DNA of 64,000 nucleotides, taken from assembly GCF_001422405.1 (NCBI RefSeq), contig NZ_LMMV01000027.1, positions 85,513-149,512 of the forward strand, in the 5' to 3' direction. Below the pieces are notes generated by a model. That model searched no databases. It was given only the letters and a program-made list of their open reading frames with translations, and was not told where the DNA came from. This document shows, one piece after another, positions 9,016-16,189 of the stretch (the stretch's first letter is position 1; each line of letters opens with the position of its first letter). Position numbers and translations under genes: made by a program. Source of the stretch: Pseudorhodoferax sp. Leaf267 (GTDB lineage Bacteria > Pseudomonadota > Gammaproteobacteria > Burkholderiales > Burkholderiaceae_C).

Positions 9016-9360
9016 TCAGCTCAGCGCATAGCGCGCAGCGTAGGGGTCGCTGGCGGAACAGCCTTCGCCGGCCTGGCCCTGGGCTTCACCCTCGAACTGG
9101 CTCTGGATGCGCTCCAGCTCGCGGATGATGTCGTCCACGATTTCCAGGCATGCAGCGCGGCTGGGTTGCGGTTGGGCACAGATCAGGTCGGAAGCCCGGC
9201 TGGCCAGCGCCTCGCGGTGCGCAGAGCGCGCCCAGCGCCGCACGTCCCAGTAGGTGACATGGACGAGCCGGCCCAGGTTGTCCATCCGGCGGGCGTAATG
9301 GAGTTCACCGAGAACATCCTCCAGGTGCAAGTGCAATGCCGTGTTCAGGTTTGCAGTCAT
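9016..9360 (-). CDS. Small hypothetical protein of the pigment cluster
   Basis: I do not recognise this 114-residue protein. The start is the ATG at 9360, preceded by in-frame sequence without protein character. It has no signal peptide or membrane segment. Residues 10-50 are rich in charged and aromatic residues (a YWDVRRWAR segment) and 70-95 form a probable amphipathic helix. The C-terminus is Gly/Gln/Glu-rich. It is the last gene of the leftward operon, 79 bases after the ketosynthase stop, so co-transcription is likely. The codon use resembles its neighbours, which favours a real gene. Confidence 0.55.
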   Translation of the reverse strand: MTANLNTALHLHLEDVLGELHYARRMDNLGRLVHVTYWDVRRWARSAHREALASRASDLICAQPQPSRAACLEIVDDIIRELERIQSQFEGEAQGQAGEGCSASDPYAARYALS

Positions 9361-9439
9361 GGTGCAGTGCAGCATCCGCCCTGAATCTGACGCCTGACTG
9401 ACAACCCTTGGCCGCGTATCAGTTGGCCGGGCGGCGACG

Positions 9440-10648
9440 CTAATTCGTGCTGTCTCGTGTGAACAACAGCACAGCATTCGTACCACCGAATGCAAACGAG
9501 TTGGTGATCGCCGACGACAGGCCCGGCGCCGCAGCGCCAGCGGCCGGCACCAGAGGCACGCGACACGTGGGCTCGGGCGTGGCGCAGTGGGCATTCGGCG
9601 GCAGCTGGCCGCGCTGCAGCGCCAGGATGGTGATGACGGCTTCCAGCGCGCCGGCCGCGCCCAGCAGATGGCCGTGCAGCGCCTTGGTCGAACTGACGGC
9701 CAGGCCGTCCAGCGCGTCGCCCCAGACCTGGGCCAGCGCCTCGCACTCCACCACGTCGCCGATGCGCGTGGCCGTGCCATGGGCGTTGCAGTAGCCCACA
9801 TCGCGCGGCGCCAGGCCGGCGCGGCGCAGGGCGGCCTGCAAGGCGCGGACCTGGCCGGCGGCGTCGGGCTTGGTCAGGTGCGTGGCGTCGCTGCTCAGCC
9901 CCCAGCCCGCCACTCTGGCGTAGCGGCGGGCCCCACGTGCACGGGCGCGCTCGGCCGATTCGATGACGACGAAGGCTGCACCCTCGCCGAGTGCGAAGCC
10001 GCTGCGGTCGGCCGCGAAAGGTTTGACGGCGCTGGCGGCCTCGCCGGGTTCGAACGCGGCCAGCGTGTGCATGGCCTGCCAGGCCAGCACCACGCCGGGC
10101 ACGATCAGCGCCTCGCTGCCGCCGGCAATGGCCACGTCCAGGTCGCCACGCTGCACGGCGGCGGCGGCTTCGGCAATCGCCACGGCCGAGGAGGCACAGG
10201 CCACGGAATAGGTCAGCACCGGCCCCAGCACGCGCTGGCGCATGGCGACATGTGCGGCGGGCGCGTTCGGCATGAAGGCCGGGATGGTCAGCGGGGGCAC
10301 GCGGCCGCCACCGCGGTAGGCGGCCTCCAGCGCGGCGGCGCCGCCCATGCCGCAGCCGGCGTAGACGCCCAGGCGCTCGGGCTCGACATCGCCCAGCACG
10401 CCGGCGTCGCGCACGGCCAGTTCGGCAGCCGCCACGGCGAGCTGGCTCACGCGGTCCACGCCGGCCAACTGCAGCTTGGTGAACCACTGGAGCGGGTCGA
10501 ACTCGACCGTGGCAGCGCAGGCCGGCTTGGGCAGTTCAGGAAACACGGGGGCGATGGCGGACTGGCCTCGCAACAGCGCGTCGAACATGGCGCCTGCGTC
10601 CTGGCCGTGCGGCGACACCACGCCCAGGCCGGTGACGACGGCATTCAT
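9440..10648 (-). CDS. Second beta-ketoacyl-ACP synthase
   Basis: A 402-residue FabF-like ketosynthase with all three catalytic residues: Cys151 in SVACASSA, His290 in NAHGTAT and His327 in the ALHGHLLGAAG block. Having a second active ketosynthase in the cluster, far from the KS/chain-length-factor pair, suggests a separate role such as the first condensation on the aryl starter, or making the fatty acyl part. It lies 76 bases downstream of the ACP gene, with a hairpin in the gap, unlike the 4-base overlaps elsewhere in this operon. Confidence 0.9.
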   Translation of the reverse strand: MNAVVTGLGVVSPHGQDAGAMFDALLRGQSAIAPVFPELPKPACAATVEFDPLQWFTKLQLAGVDRVSQLAVAAAELAVRDAGVLGDVEPERLGVYAGCGMGGAAALEAAYRGGGRVPPLTIPAFMPNAPAAHVAMRQRVLGPVLTYSVACASSAVAIAEAAAAVQRGDLDVAIAGGSEALIVPGVVLAWQAMHTLAAFEPGEAASAVKPFAADRSGFALGEGAAFVVIESAERARARGARRYARVAGWGLSSDATHLTKPDAAGQVRALQAALRRAGLAPRDVGYCNAHGTATRIGDVVECEALAQVWGDALDGLAVSSTKALHGHLLGAAGALEAVITILALQRGQLPPNAHCATPEPTCRVPLVPAAGAAAPGLSSAITNSFAFGGTNAVLLFTRDSTN

Positions 10649-10673
10649 GGGTGCACCTTTCGGCCCGCGGCCT

Positions 10674-10709
10674 GCCCCGCCGAGCAGGATCGCGCTTGCT
10701 CGGGGCGGC
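10674..10709 (-). promoter_or_regulatory. Hairpin in the gap between ACP and ketosynthase genes
   Basis: CCGAGCA at 10680-10686 pairs with TGCTCGG at 10697-10703 across a 10-base loop, with further imperfect GC pairing outside. No T-tract follows. It could attenuate transcription or stabilise the ACP message so that carrier protein exceeds the ketosynthase; this is inference from position only. Confidence 0.25.
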
Positions 10710-10724
10710 CCGGCGCGGCGCGCA

Positions 10725-10970
10725 TCACACCGCCGGCTGCTTGGCGGCCACCAGCTTGTCGACGACTTCGGCCAGCTGGGCCAGGGTGTCGATGCTGGAA
10801 TACTCGTCCGGCACCGAGATGCCGAACTGGTCTTCGACCGCGAACAGGAATTCGACCAGGGCCAGCGAGTCGAAGCCCTTCTCGCGCATGGAGGCGTCCG
10901 GGTCCAGCGTGGCCGGATCGATGCCGAACTTGCTGTGGATCAGCTCCTGCAGGGCGGTCAGTGAACTCAT
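10725..10970 (-). CDS. Acyl carrier protein
   Basis: An 81-residue acidic four-helix carrier protein. The phosphopantetheine attachment site is Ser35 in the classic GFDSLALVE motif. It should carry the growing polyene or acyl chain between the ketosynthases, reductase and dehydratase of this locus. Its ATG overlaps the TGA of the PAP2 gene (ATGA at 10970-10967), coupling it to the upstream genes. Length and motif fit the family exactly. Confidence 0.93.
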   Translation of the reverse strand: MSSLTALQELIHSKFGIDPATLDPDASMREKGFDSLALVEFLFAVEDQFGISVPDEYSSIDTLAQLAEVVDKLVAAKQPAV

Positions 10971-11659
10971 GGTGGTGTGGTCGACGGCGGACGCGGATGA
11001 TAGCCGCTGGCAGGCCGCCAGCGCAGGGACGGCCAAGCAAACGCCAGGCCCAGCAGCACGCCGCCCAGCACGTCCAGCGCCACATGCTGGCGCACGGCCA
11101 TGGTGGACCAGGCGATCAGCAGCACCCAGACCAGATTGGCCAGCCGCCACAGGGCCGGCGCACCGATCTCGCGCAGCACGGCGTGCAGCCGCACGGCCGT
11201 GAACACCGAGGCCGCCACGTGCATGGACGGGCAGGCGTTGCCGCTGGCGTCCACGCCCTCCAGCAGTGCGAACCCGGGGTGGCCGGAGCGGTCGATGGCC
11301 AGCGGCGGCACGGCGGTCGGCCAGAAGTAGAAGATGGCCAGGCCGGTGAGGAGCAGCGCCGTCATCCACAGGCCGTAGACGGCCAGCGGCCAGAAGCCAC
11401 GCTGCAGGCCCGGTGCCACGCCGATGTAGAGCCACAGCGACAGGTAGGGCACGAGCATTGCGGGCTGGAACGGCACCAGCGCGTCCAGCCAGGTCAGCGG
11501 CATCACGGTGACCGGATGGGCCGGGTGGCGCAGCAGGTGGAAGTAGCCGACGAAGAACACCGTGGTCCACAGCGTGGTGCCCAGCAGCTTGAGCCAGAAC
11601 AGCTCGCGCGCACGCAAGGCCAGCTCGGCCCGCCAGGGCGCGCGAGGCGGCAGCCTCAT
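10967..11659 (-). CDS. PAP2-family membrane phosphatase
   Basis: A 230-residue polytopic membrane protein with five or six hydrophobic segments between residues 20 and 225. It has the PAP2 active-site blocks PSMH at 144-147 and RQHVALD at 190-196, in which His147, His192 and Asp196 are the expected catalytic residues. Such enzymes dephosphorylate lipid phosphates or transfer phospho-head groups at the membrane. Next to an acyltransferase and a glycosyltransferase it probably works on the lipid anchor of the pigment. Both ends show ATGA overlaps with the neighbouring genes. Confidence 0.8.
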   Translation of the reverse strand: MRLPPRAPWRAELALRARELFWLKLLGTTLWTTVFFVGYFHLLRHPAHPVTVMPLTWLDALVPFQPAMLVPYLSLWLYIGVAPGLQRGFWPLAVYGLWMTALLLTGLAIFYFWPTAVPPLAIDRSGHPGFALLEGVDASGNACPSMHVAASVFTAVRLHAVLREIGAPALWRLANLVWVLLIAWSTMAVRQHVALDVLGGVLLGLAFAWPSLRWRPASGYHPRPPSTTPP

Positions 11660-12429
11660 GGCTGGAACGGTGGGCGCTGCGTGGCACGGCGCCACAGCAG
11701 CAGCGGCAGGCGCAGTGCGAACTCGAGCATCAGGCGCAGGTGCATCCAGCTGAGCAGCGCGTTGTCGCGGCCGTAGCGGAAGTGCGAGACGCCGCCCTCC
11801 TCGGCCGTGAGGTACTTCACCGGCGCATCGAGGTTGACCGGCTTGACGCCGCGCCAGGCCAGGCGCACGACGGCCTCGGTGTCGAAGTCGAAGCGGCGCA
11901 TCCAGGGCTGGCGGCGCATCACGGCGATGAGGTCGGCGATGGGGTAGACACGAAAGCCGTACAGCGAATCGGCGATCCCGGCGCCCAGCGTCTCCAGGTC
12001 GGTCCACCAGTTCGACACGCGCCGGCCGCGCACGCGCAGCAGTGGCGCGGAGGCGTCGAACACGGGTCGGCCCAGCACCATGGTCTCGGGCCGGGCGATG
12101 GAGGCCTGCATGAAGGCGGGGATCAGCGCCGCCGGGTGCTGGCCGTCCGAGTCCATGGTCAGCGCATGCGTGAAGCCGGCCTGCTGCGCACGCTGCAGGC
12201 CGTGCAGCAAGGCGGCGCCCTTGCCGACGTTGGCCGGCAGCACGAGGACGACCAGGCCCGGATCGCTCGCGGCCATGGCCTGCAGGCCGGCGGGCGTGCC
12301 ATCGGTGCTGCCGTCGGTGACGACCCAGACCGGGCCCCATTGCGCGCGCGCGGCGGCCACGGTCTCGTAGACCTTGGGGCCGGTGTTGTAGCTGGGGATC
12401 AGCAGCACATGCGTCGTCGAAGGTTTCAC
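11656..12429 (-). CDS. Family 2 glycosyltransferase
   Basis: A 257-residue GT-A glycosyltransferase. The N-terminus LLIPSYNTG and TDGSTDGT match the nucleotide-sugar binding start of family 2 enzymes, and Asp93-Ser-Asp95 in MDSDGQHP is the metal-binding DxD. The C-terminus has a hydrophobic stretch that may associate with the membrane. It probably glycosylates the lipid or aryl polyene product. The start is a GTG at 12429 inside the acyltransferase stop (GTGA), immediately before the family's conserved N-terminal strand; the much longer frame upstream belongs to the acyltransferase region. Confidence 0.83.
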   Translation of the reverse strand: MKPSTTHVLLIPSYNTGPKVYETVAAARAQWGPVWVVTDGSTDGTPAGLQAMAASDPGLVVLVLPANVGKGAALLHGLQRAQQAGFTHALTMDSDGQHPAALIPAFMQASIARPETMVLGRPVFDASAPLLRVRGRRVSNWWTDLETLGAGIADSLYGFRVYPIADLIAVMRRQPWMRRFDFDTEAVVRLAWRGVKPVNLDAPVKYLTAEEGGVSHFRYGRDNALLSWMHLRLMLEFALRLPLLLWRRATQRPPFQP

Positions 12430-13274
12430 TTCAGCTCCTCGGCGAAGTACGTTTCCAGCCTTTTGAGCAACCCCATGTGGTCGGCCTCCGGCGCGAACCG
12501 CTGGCCCAGGCGCACGCTGAAATGCATGGGGAACTGTGGCGCGCGCCAGATCGGCCAGCCCTTGCCGAGGTAGGCCGTGTCGGCCTCGATGATGACGGTC
12601 TGGATCGGCACCTGCGCCATATGCGCCATCAGCGTGATGCCGGGCCGGAACGGGTTGACCGGCGGGGCGATGGTGCGCGTGCCCTCGGGGAACAGCACCA
12701 GCTGGCCGCCCGCGCGCAGGTTCTGGACGGCGCCGCGGATCATGCCGCGCGGCGGGTCGTTGCGGATGTAGCGCGCCATGCGGGCGCCCGCGCCCAGGAA
12801 CGGGTTGCGCATCAGGCTGGCGCGCATGATGCAGATGCCGCGTGGCACGCGCGCGATGATGAGCATCGCGTCCAGCATGCTGGGGTGGTTGGCGGCGATG
12901 ATCAGGCCCTGGTCGCGCGCCAGCGCATCGAGCGCCTGGTCGTCCACGCGCATCAGCCCCAGCCATTGCGCGCAGGCCCAGAAGCCCCGGTACACCGAGG
13001 AGATGGCGGCACGGCCGACCACCGTGCCCTGGCCGCGCGGCAGCAGCGGGTACAGCACCAGGCAGACCAGGTTCCAGGTCAGCGACATGGCGCCCAGGTG
13101 CGCCAGCAGCAGATAGAACAGCGTGCACTGCCAGGCGCGGCGCAGCATGCTCAGCACCCGGCGCCATCGGCGCGGCGGACGCGCCTCTTCAGCCAACGTT
13201 GTCGCAGGTCCCCCAAAACGCTCCAGCCTCAATCGTTGCTCGCGACCCGCTCGGAGGAGGTTGCCAGGATCCAT
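12426..13274 (-). CDS. Lysophospholipid acyltransferase family protein (PlsC-like)
   Basis: A 282-residue 1-acyl-glycerol-3-phosphate acyltransferase-like protein. The catalytic HxxxxD motif is NHPSMLD (His130, Asp135) and the glycerol-phosphate-binding motif FPEGTR lies at 195-200. A hydrophobic helix at about 50-80 anchors it in the inner membrane. In aryl polyene loci such enzymes attach the polyene acyl chain to a lipid. The ATG at 13274 overlaps the end of the MipA/OmpV gene by 46 bases; the ATG at 13148 would give a shorter protein beginning just before the hydrophobic helix and cannot be excluded. Confidence 0.8.
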   Translation of the reverse strand: MDPGNLLRAGREQRLRLERFGGPATTLAEEARPPRRWRRVLSMLRRAWQCTLFYLLLAHLGAMSLTWNLVCLVLYPLLPRGQGTVVGRAAISSVYRGFWACAQWLGLMRVDDQALDALARDQGLIIAANHPSMLDAMLIIARVPRGICIMRASLMRNPFLGAGARMARYIRNDPPRGMIRGAVQNLRAGGQLVLFPEGTRTIAPPVNPFRPGITLMAHMAQVPIQTVIIEADTAYLGKGWPIWRAPQFPMHFSVRLGQRFAPEADHMGLLKRLETYFAEELK

Positions 13275-14113
13275 GACACCCCCAGCCCGAAGGCCAGGGC
13301 CGATTTGCGCCGCATCAGCGGGCTGTCGTCGAAGGCCGCACCATCGAGCCGGTCGTAGCGCACGAAGGCGCCGACCCAGGTGTTGCCGAAGCGGCGCGAG
13401 GTGGAGGCCAGCGCCTGCCAGCCGCCGTAGCCGCCGCGCGCGTCGTAGGCGGGCCGAACGGCCGTCGCATCGGCGGCGCCCACACCGTAGAAATGCCGGT
13501 GGTAGCGGCTGTCGCCGAACACCGGGCCGGTCAGCATGCCGACGTTCCAGTTGCCGGCCACGCCGGCCAGGTCCAGGTTCAGGTGGGGCGAGAAGGTGGT
13601 GCCCACGAAGCGCGGAGATTTCTCCAGCGTGAACGCGGCACGCACGGGCAGGCGCAGGTCCACCTTCCAGCGGCCGGGCACGGACCTGGCCAGCTCCAGG
13701 TTCAGGTTGGGGCCGATCTCGGCCAGGCCCTTGAGGTTGCGCATGCCGCGCCGCGCGTCGTTGTCCTTGCTGCGCGCCGGGGCCGAGGCCGCCAGGCTCA
13801 CGTCCATCTTGATGCGCTCGCTGTCCACCAGCACGGCGCGCGCGCCGTCGCGGTCGGCCTTGAACCAGCTGCCGCGGTAGACGATGTAGGGCAGGGGCAG
13901 CAGGTAGTTGCGGCTCTGGTCGGCGCCCCGGTAGTCGGGCAGGCGCAGGCCGGCCACGCCCACACCCAGCTCCCACAAGGGGCGGCTGGTGCCCGGGTTC
14001 AGGCCGGCATCCACATCGGGGCCGGCTTCGTTGGGGCCGGCGGCCAGCGCGGCGGCTGGCATCGCCGCCAGCCAGGCGGCCCGTCGCAGGCCGCGGCACA
14101 CGAACGCGCGCAT
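13229..14113 (-). CDS. MipA/OmpV-family outer membrane protein
   Basis: A 294-residue beta-barrel protein with a signal peptide (RGLRRAAWLAAMPAAALA, cleavage near residue 25). The mature part has the alternating aromatic strands of the MipA/OmpV family, including the opening LWELGVGVAGLRLPDYRG and repeated GNTWVGAFVRYD-like strands. Function in the family is loosely defined (murein-synthesis scaffold or small-molecule passage). Inside a pigment cluster it may help place or move the product in the outer membrane. Its ATG shares one base with the previous gene's TGA (TGATG). Confidence 0.8.
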   Translation of the reverse strand: MRAFVCRGLRRAAWLAAMPAAALAAGPNEAGPDVDAGLNPGTSRPLWELGVGVAGLRLPDYRGADQSRNYLLPLPYIVYRGSWFKADRDGARAVLVDSERIKMDVSLAASAPARSKDNDARRGMRNLKGLAEIGPNLNLELARSVPGRWKVDLRLPVRAAFTLEKSPRFVGTTFSPHLNLDLAGVAGNWNVGMLTGPVFGDSRYHRHFYGVGAADATAVRPAYDARGGYGGWQALASTSRRFGNTWVGAFVRYDRLDGAAFDDSPLMRRKSALAFGLGVSWILATSSERVASND

Positions 14114-15552
14114 CACACGTTGGTGATGGACACCGCGCGCGTGTTCAGGTAGGCCTCCAGTGCCTCCGGGCCGCCTTCGGAGCCGTAGCCCGAGTCCTTG
14201 ATGCCACCGAACGGCAGCTCGGCCGAGGGCGTGGCGGGCTGGTTGATCCACAGCATGCCGACCTCGACGCGTTGCGTGAGCACATGCGCGTTCTTCAGCG
14301 AGCGCGTGAACGCGTAGCCGGCCAGGCCGAACGGCAGGCGGTTGGCCTCGGCGATCGCGTCTTCCAGCTTGTCGAAGGGGCGCACGGCGGCCATGGGGCC
14401 GAAGGGCTCGTCGTTGAACACCTTGGCCGACAGCGGCACATCGGTCAGCACCGTGGGCTGCCAGAAGTTGCCGGAGTCGCCGATGCGCTCGCCGCCCAGC
14501 GCCAGCGTGGCGCCCTGCTGGACGGCGTCCTGCGTGAACTCGGCCATGGCCGTCACGCGGCGCGGGTTGGCCAGCGGGCCCATCTGCGTGCCCTCGGCCA
14601 GGCCGTCGCCCACCTTCAGGCCGCGCGCGTAGGCGGTCAGCGCTTCGCCGAACTCCTTCTGCACGCTGCTGTGCACCAGGAAGCGCGTGGGCGAGATGCA
14701 GACCTGGCCGGCGTTGCGGAACTTGGCGGCGCCGGCGGCCTTGACGGCCAGCTGGATGTCGGCGTCTTCGCAGACGATGACCGGGGCATGGCCGCCCAGC
14801 TCCATGGTCACGCGCTTCATGTGCTGGCCGGCCAGCGCGGCCAGCTGCTTGCCGACCGGCGTGGAGCCCGTGAAAGTGACCTTGCGGATCACGGGGTGCG
14901 GGATCAGGTAGCTGGAGATCTCGGCCGGGTTGCCGTAGACCAGGCCGACCACGCCAGATGGCAGGCCGGCGTCGGCGAAGGCGCGGATCAGCGCGGCCGG
15001 GCCGGCCGGCGTTTCCTCGGGCGCCTTGATGAGCATGGAGCAGCCGGTGGCCAGCGCGGCCGACAGCTTGCGCACCACCTGGTTGATCGGGAAGTTCCAG
15101 GGCGTGAATGCGGCGACGGGGCCGACCGGGTCTTTCACGACCAGCTGGCGCACGGCCAGGTTGCCGCGCGAGGGCACGATGCGGCCGTACACGCGCATGC
15201 CTTCGTCGGCGAACCACTCGATGATGTCGGCGGCGGCCATGGCCTCGCCCTTGGCTTCGGGCAGCGGCTTGCCGTTTTCCTGCGTCAGCACGGCGGCGAT
15301 CTCGCCTGCGCGCTCGCGCATCAGCGCGGCGGCGCGGCGCATGGTCTTGGCGCGTTCGGCGGCGGGGATGTCGCGCCAGACTTCGAAGCCTTTTTGCGCG
15401 GCGGCCAGGGCACGGTCCAGGTCGGGGACGCCGGCATGCGCGACGCGGCCGATCTCCTTGCCCGTGGCGGGATTGAACACGGCCAGGCTGCGGCCATCGG
15501 CGGCGTCTTGCCACTCACCTGCAATGAAGAGTTGGGTGCTGGGATAGGTCAT
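14113..15552 (-). CDS. NAD(P)-dependent aldehyde dehydrogenase, succinate-semialdehyde type
   Basis: A 479-residue aldehyde dehydrogenase closest in pattern to GabD-type succinate-semialdehyde dehydrogenases. The catalytic Cys285 lies in [11 protein letters not shown] and the general base Glu251 in MELGGHAP; the PWNFP segment at 151-155 binds the cofactor. I use the ATG at 15552 because a GGAG lies 6 bases upstream; an in-frame ATG at 15576 would add eight residues. The gene heads the leftward pigment operon by a one-base overlap with MipA/OmpV, so it may oxidise an aldehyde intermediate there, but a separate GABA-shunt role is equally possible. Confidence 0.87.
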   Translation of the reverse strand: MTYPSTQLFIAGEWQDAADGRSLAVFNPATGKEIGRVAHAGVPDLDRALAAAQKGFEVWRDIPAAERAKTMRRAAALMRERAGEIAAVLTQENGKPLPEAKGEAMAAADIIEWFADEGMRVYGRIVPSRGNLAVRQLVVKDPVGPVAAFTPWNFPINQVVRKLSAALATGCSMLIKAPEETPAGPAALIRAFADAGLPSGVVGLVYGNPAEISSYLIPHPVIRKVTFTGSTPVGKQLAALAGQHMKRVTMELGGHAPVIVCEDADIQLAVKAAGAAKFRNAGQVCISPTRFLVHSSVQKEFGEALTAYARGLKVGDGLAEGTQMGPLANPRRVTAMAEFTQDAVQQGATLALGGERIGDSGNFWQPTVLTDVPLSAKVFNDEPFGPMAAVRPFDKLEDAIAEANRLPFGLAGYAFTRSLKNAHVLTQRVEVGMLWINQPATPSAELPFGGIKDSGYGSEGGPEALEAYLNTRAVSITNV

Positions 15553-15723
15553 GGGGAGCTCCAGTTGGATGTGCACGCGGCGCCGAACGCCAGGAACATG
15601 CGATTGTCCACGGTTCCTGAGACCTGCCCTGTCGCCCGGGACGGGCGCAAGGCGATGCGCTGTGCGATGGCGCAGCCGGCCGGCGTCTAGGCGAAGTCTG
15701 CTCTCCAGCCGGGCGCGCTCACC
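15553..15723. other. Intergenic region upstream of the leftward pigment operon
   Basis: This 171-base gap separates the aldehyde dehydrogenase start from a small unknown gene on the same strand. It should contain a promoter for the leftward operon. I see the ribosome-binding GGAG at its left end but no convincing sigma-70 hexamer pair. Confidence 0.3.
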
Positions 15724-15948
15724 TCAGTCCCGTGCATGGTCCCGCGCGCAACGTGCGCGCACGCGCGCCAGGCGGCGCATCAGGCTGTCGATGGCGTCGG
15801 GGTCCGGCTCGGGCGCGCACTGGAGCTCGAACAGTGCTTCGCGCAGTCGGCGGATCACGTGGGCCTGGCGGTGCGAGGTGGCGGTCGATGTCGGAGTCGG
15901 CAGGGTCGCCGTCGCTTGCGCGGGCGCCTGCCAGGCGAAGGTCTGCAT
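15724..15948 (-). CDS. Small hypothetical protein
   Basis: A 74-residue protein I do not recognise. The ATG at 15948 has a good Shine-Dalgarno (AGGGAG ending 6 bases upstream), which decides the start over a longer upstream frame. Residues 8-28 are rich in Ala, Thr and Pro and look disordered. Residues 30-74 form a highly basic helical region with many Arg (an RRLARVRAR segment) and two Cys. There is no signal peptide. It lies between the pigment operon and the srf region and could belong to either or neither. Confidence 0.5.
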   Translation of the reverse strand: MQTFAWQAPAQATATLPTPTSTATSHRQAHVIRRLREALFELQCAPEPDPDAIDSLMRRLARVRARCARDHARD

Positions 15949-16078
15949 GGATACTCCCTGCGGCGAGACGGGGCGACAACACACCACGAGAGAGAGCCGC
16001 GGATGGGTGCTGCACGACGGGGTGACGAGATGCATTGTTGGGCGCAGCGGCCTTTCGGTGCCGTCGGCCCCGGTGCGC

Positions 16079-16108
16079 AGGCCCTGTAGGTGCAGGCCGA
16101 CAGGGCCT
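16079..16108. promoter_or_regulatory. Perfect 9-bp inverted repeat upstream of the vWA gene
   Basis: AGGCCCTGT at 16079-16087 pairs with ACAGGGCCT at 16100-16108 across a 12-base spacer. It ends 22 bases before a candidate -35 box, so it could be an operator, or a terminator stem for leftward or rightward transcription without a clear T-tract. Confidence 0.35.
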
Positions 16109-16129
16109 AGGCGCGCGCTGGCCTGAAAT

Positions 16130-16159
16130 TTGCCGAAACGCGCAGCGCCACGCTACAGT
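16130..16159 (+). promoter_or_regulatory. Candidate sigma-70 promoter for the SrfA-N/vWA gene
   Basis: TTGCCG at 16130-16135 and TACAGT at 16154-16159 are separated by 18 bases. Each hexamer matches its consensus at four of six positions. A start site near 16166 would leave a leader of about 24 bases before the GTG at 16190, which has AAGGA 6 bases upstream. Confidence 0.4.
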
Positions 16160-16189
16160 CGTCGCGGCCCGTTCACGCCAAGGAATCTC

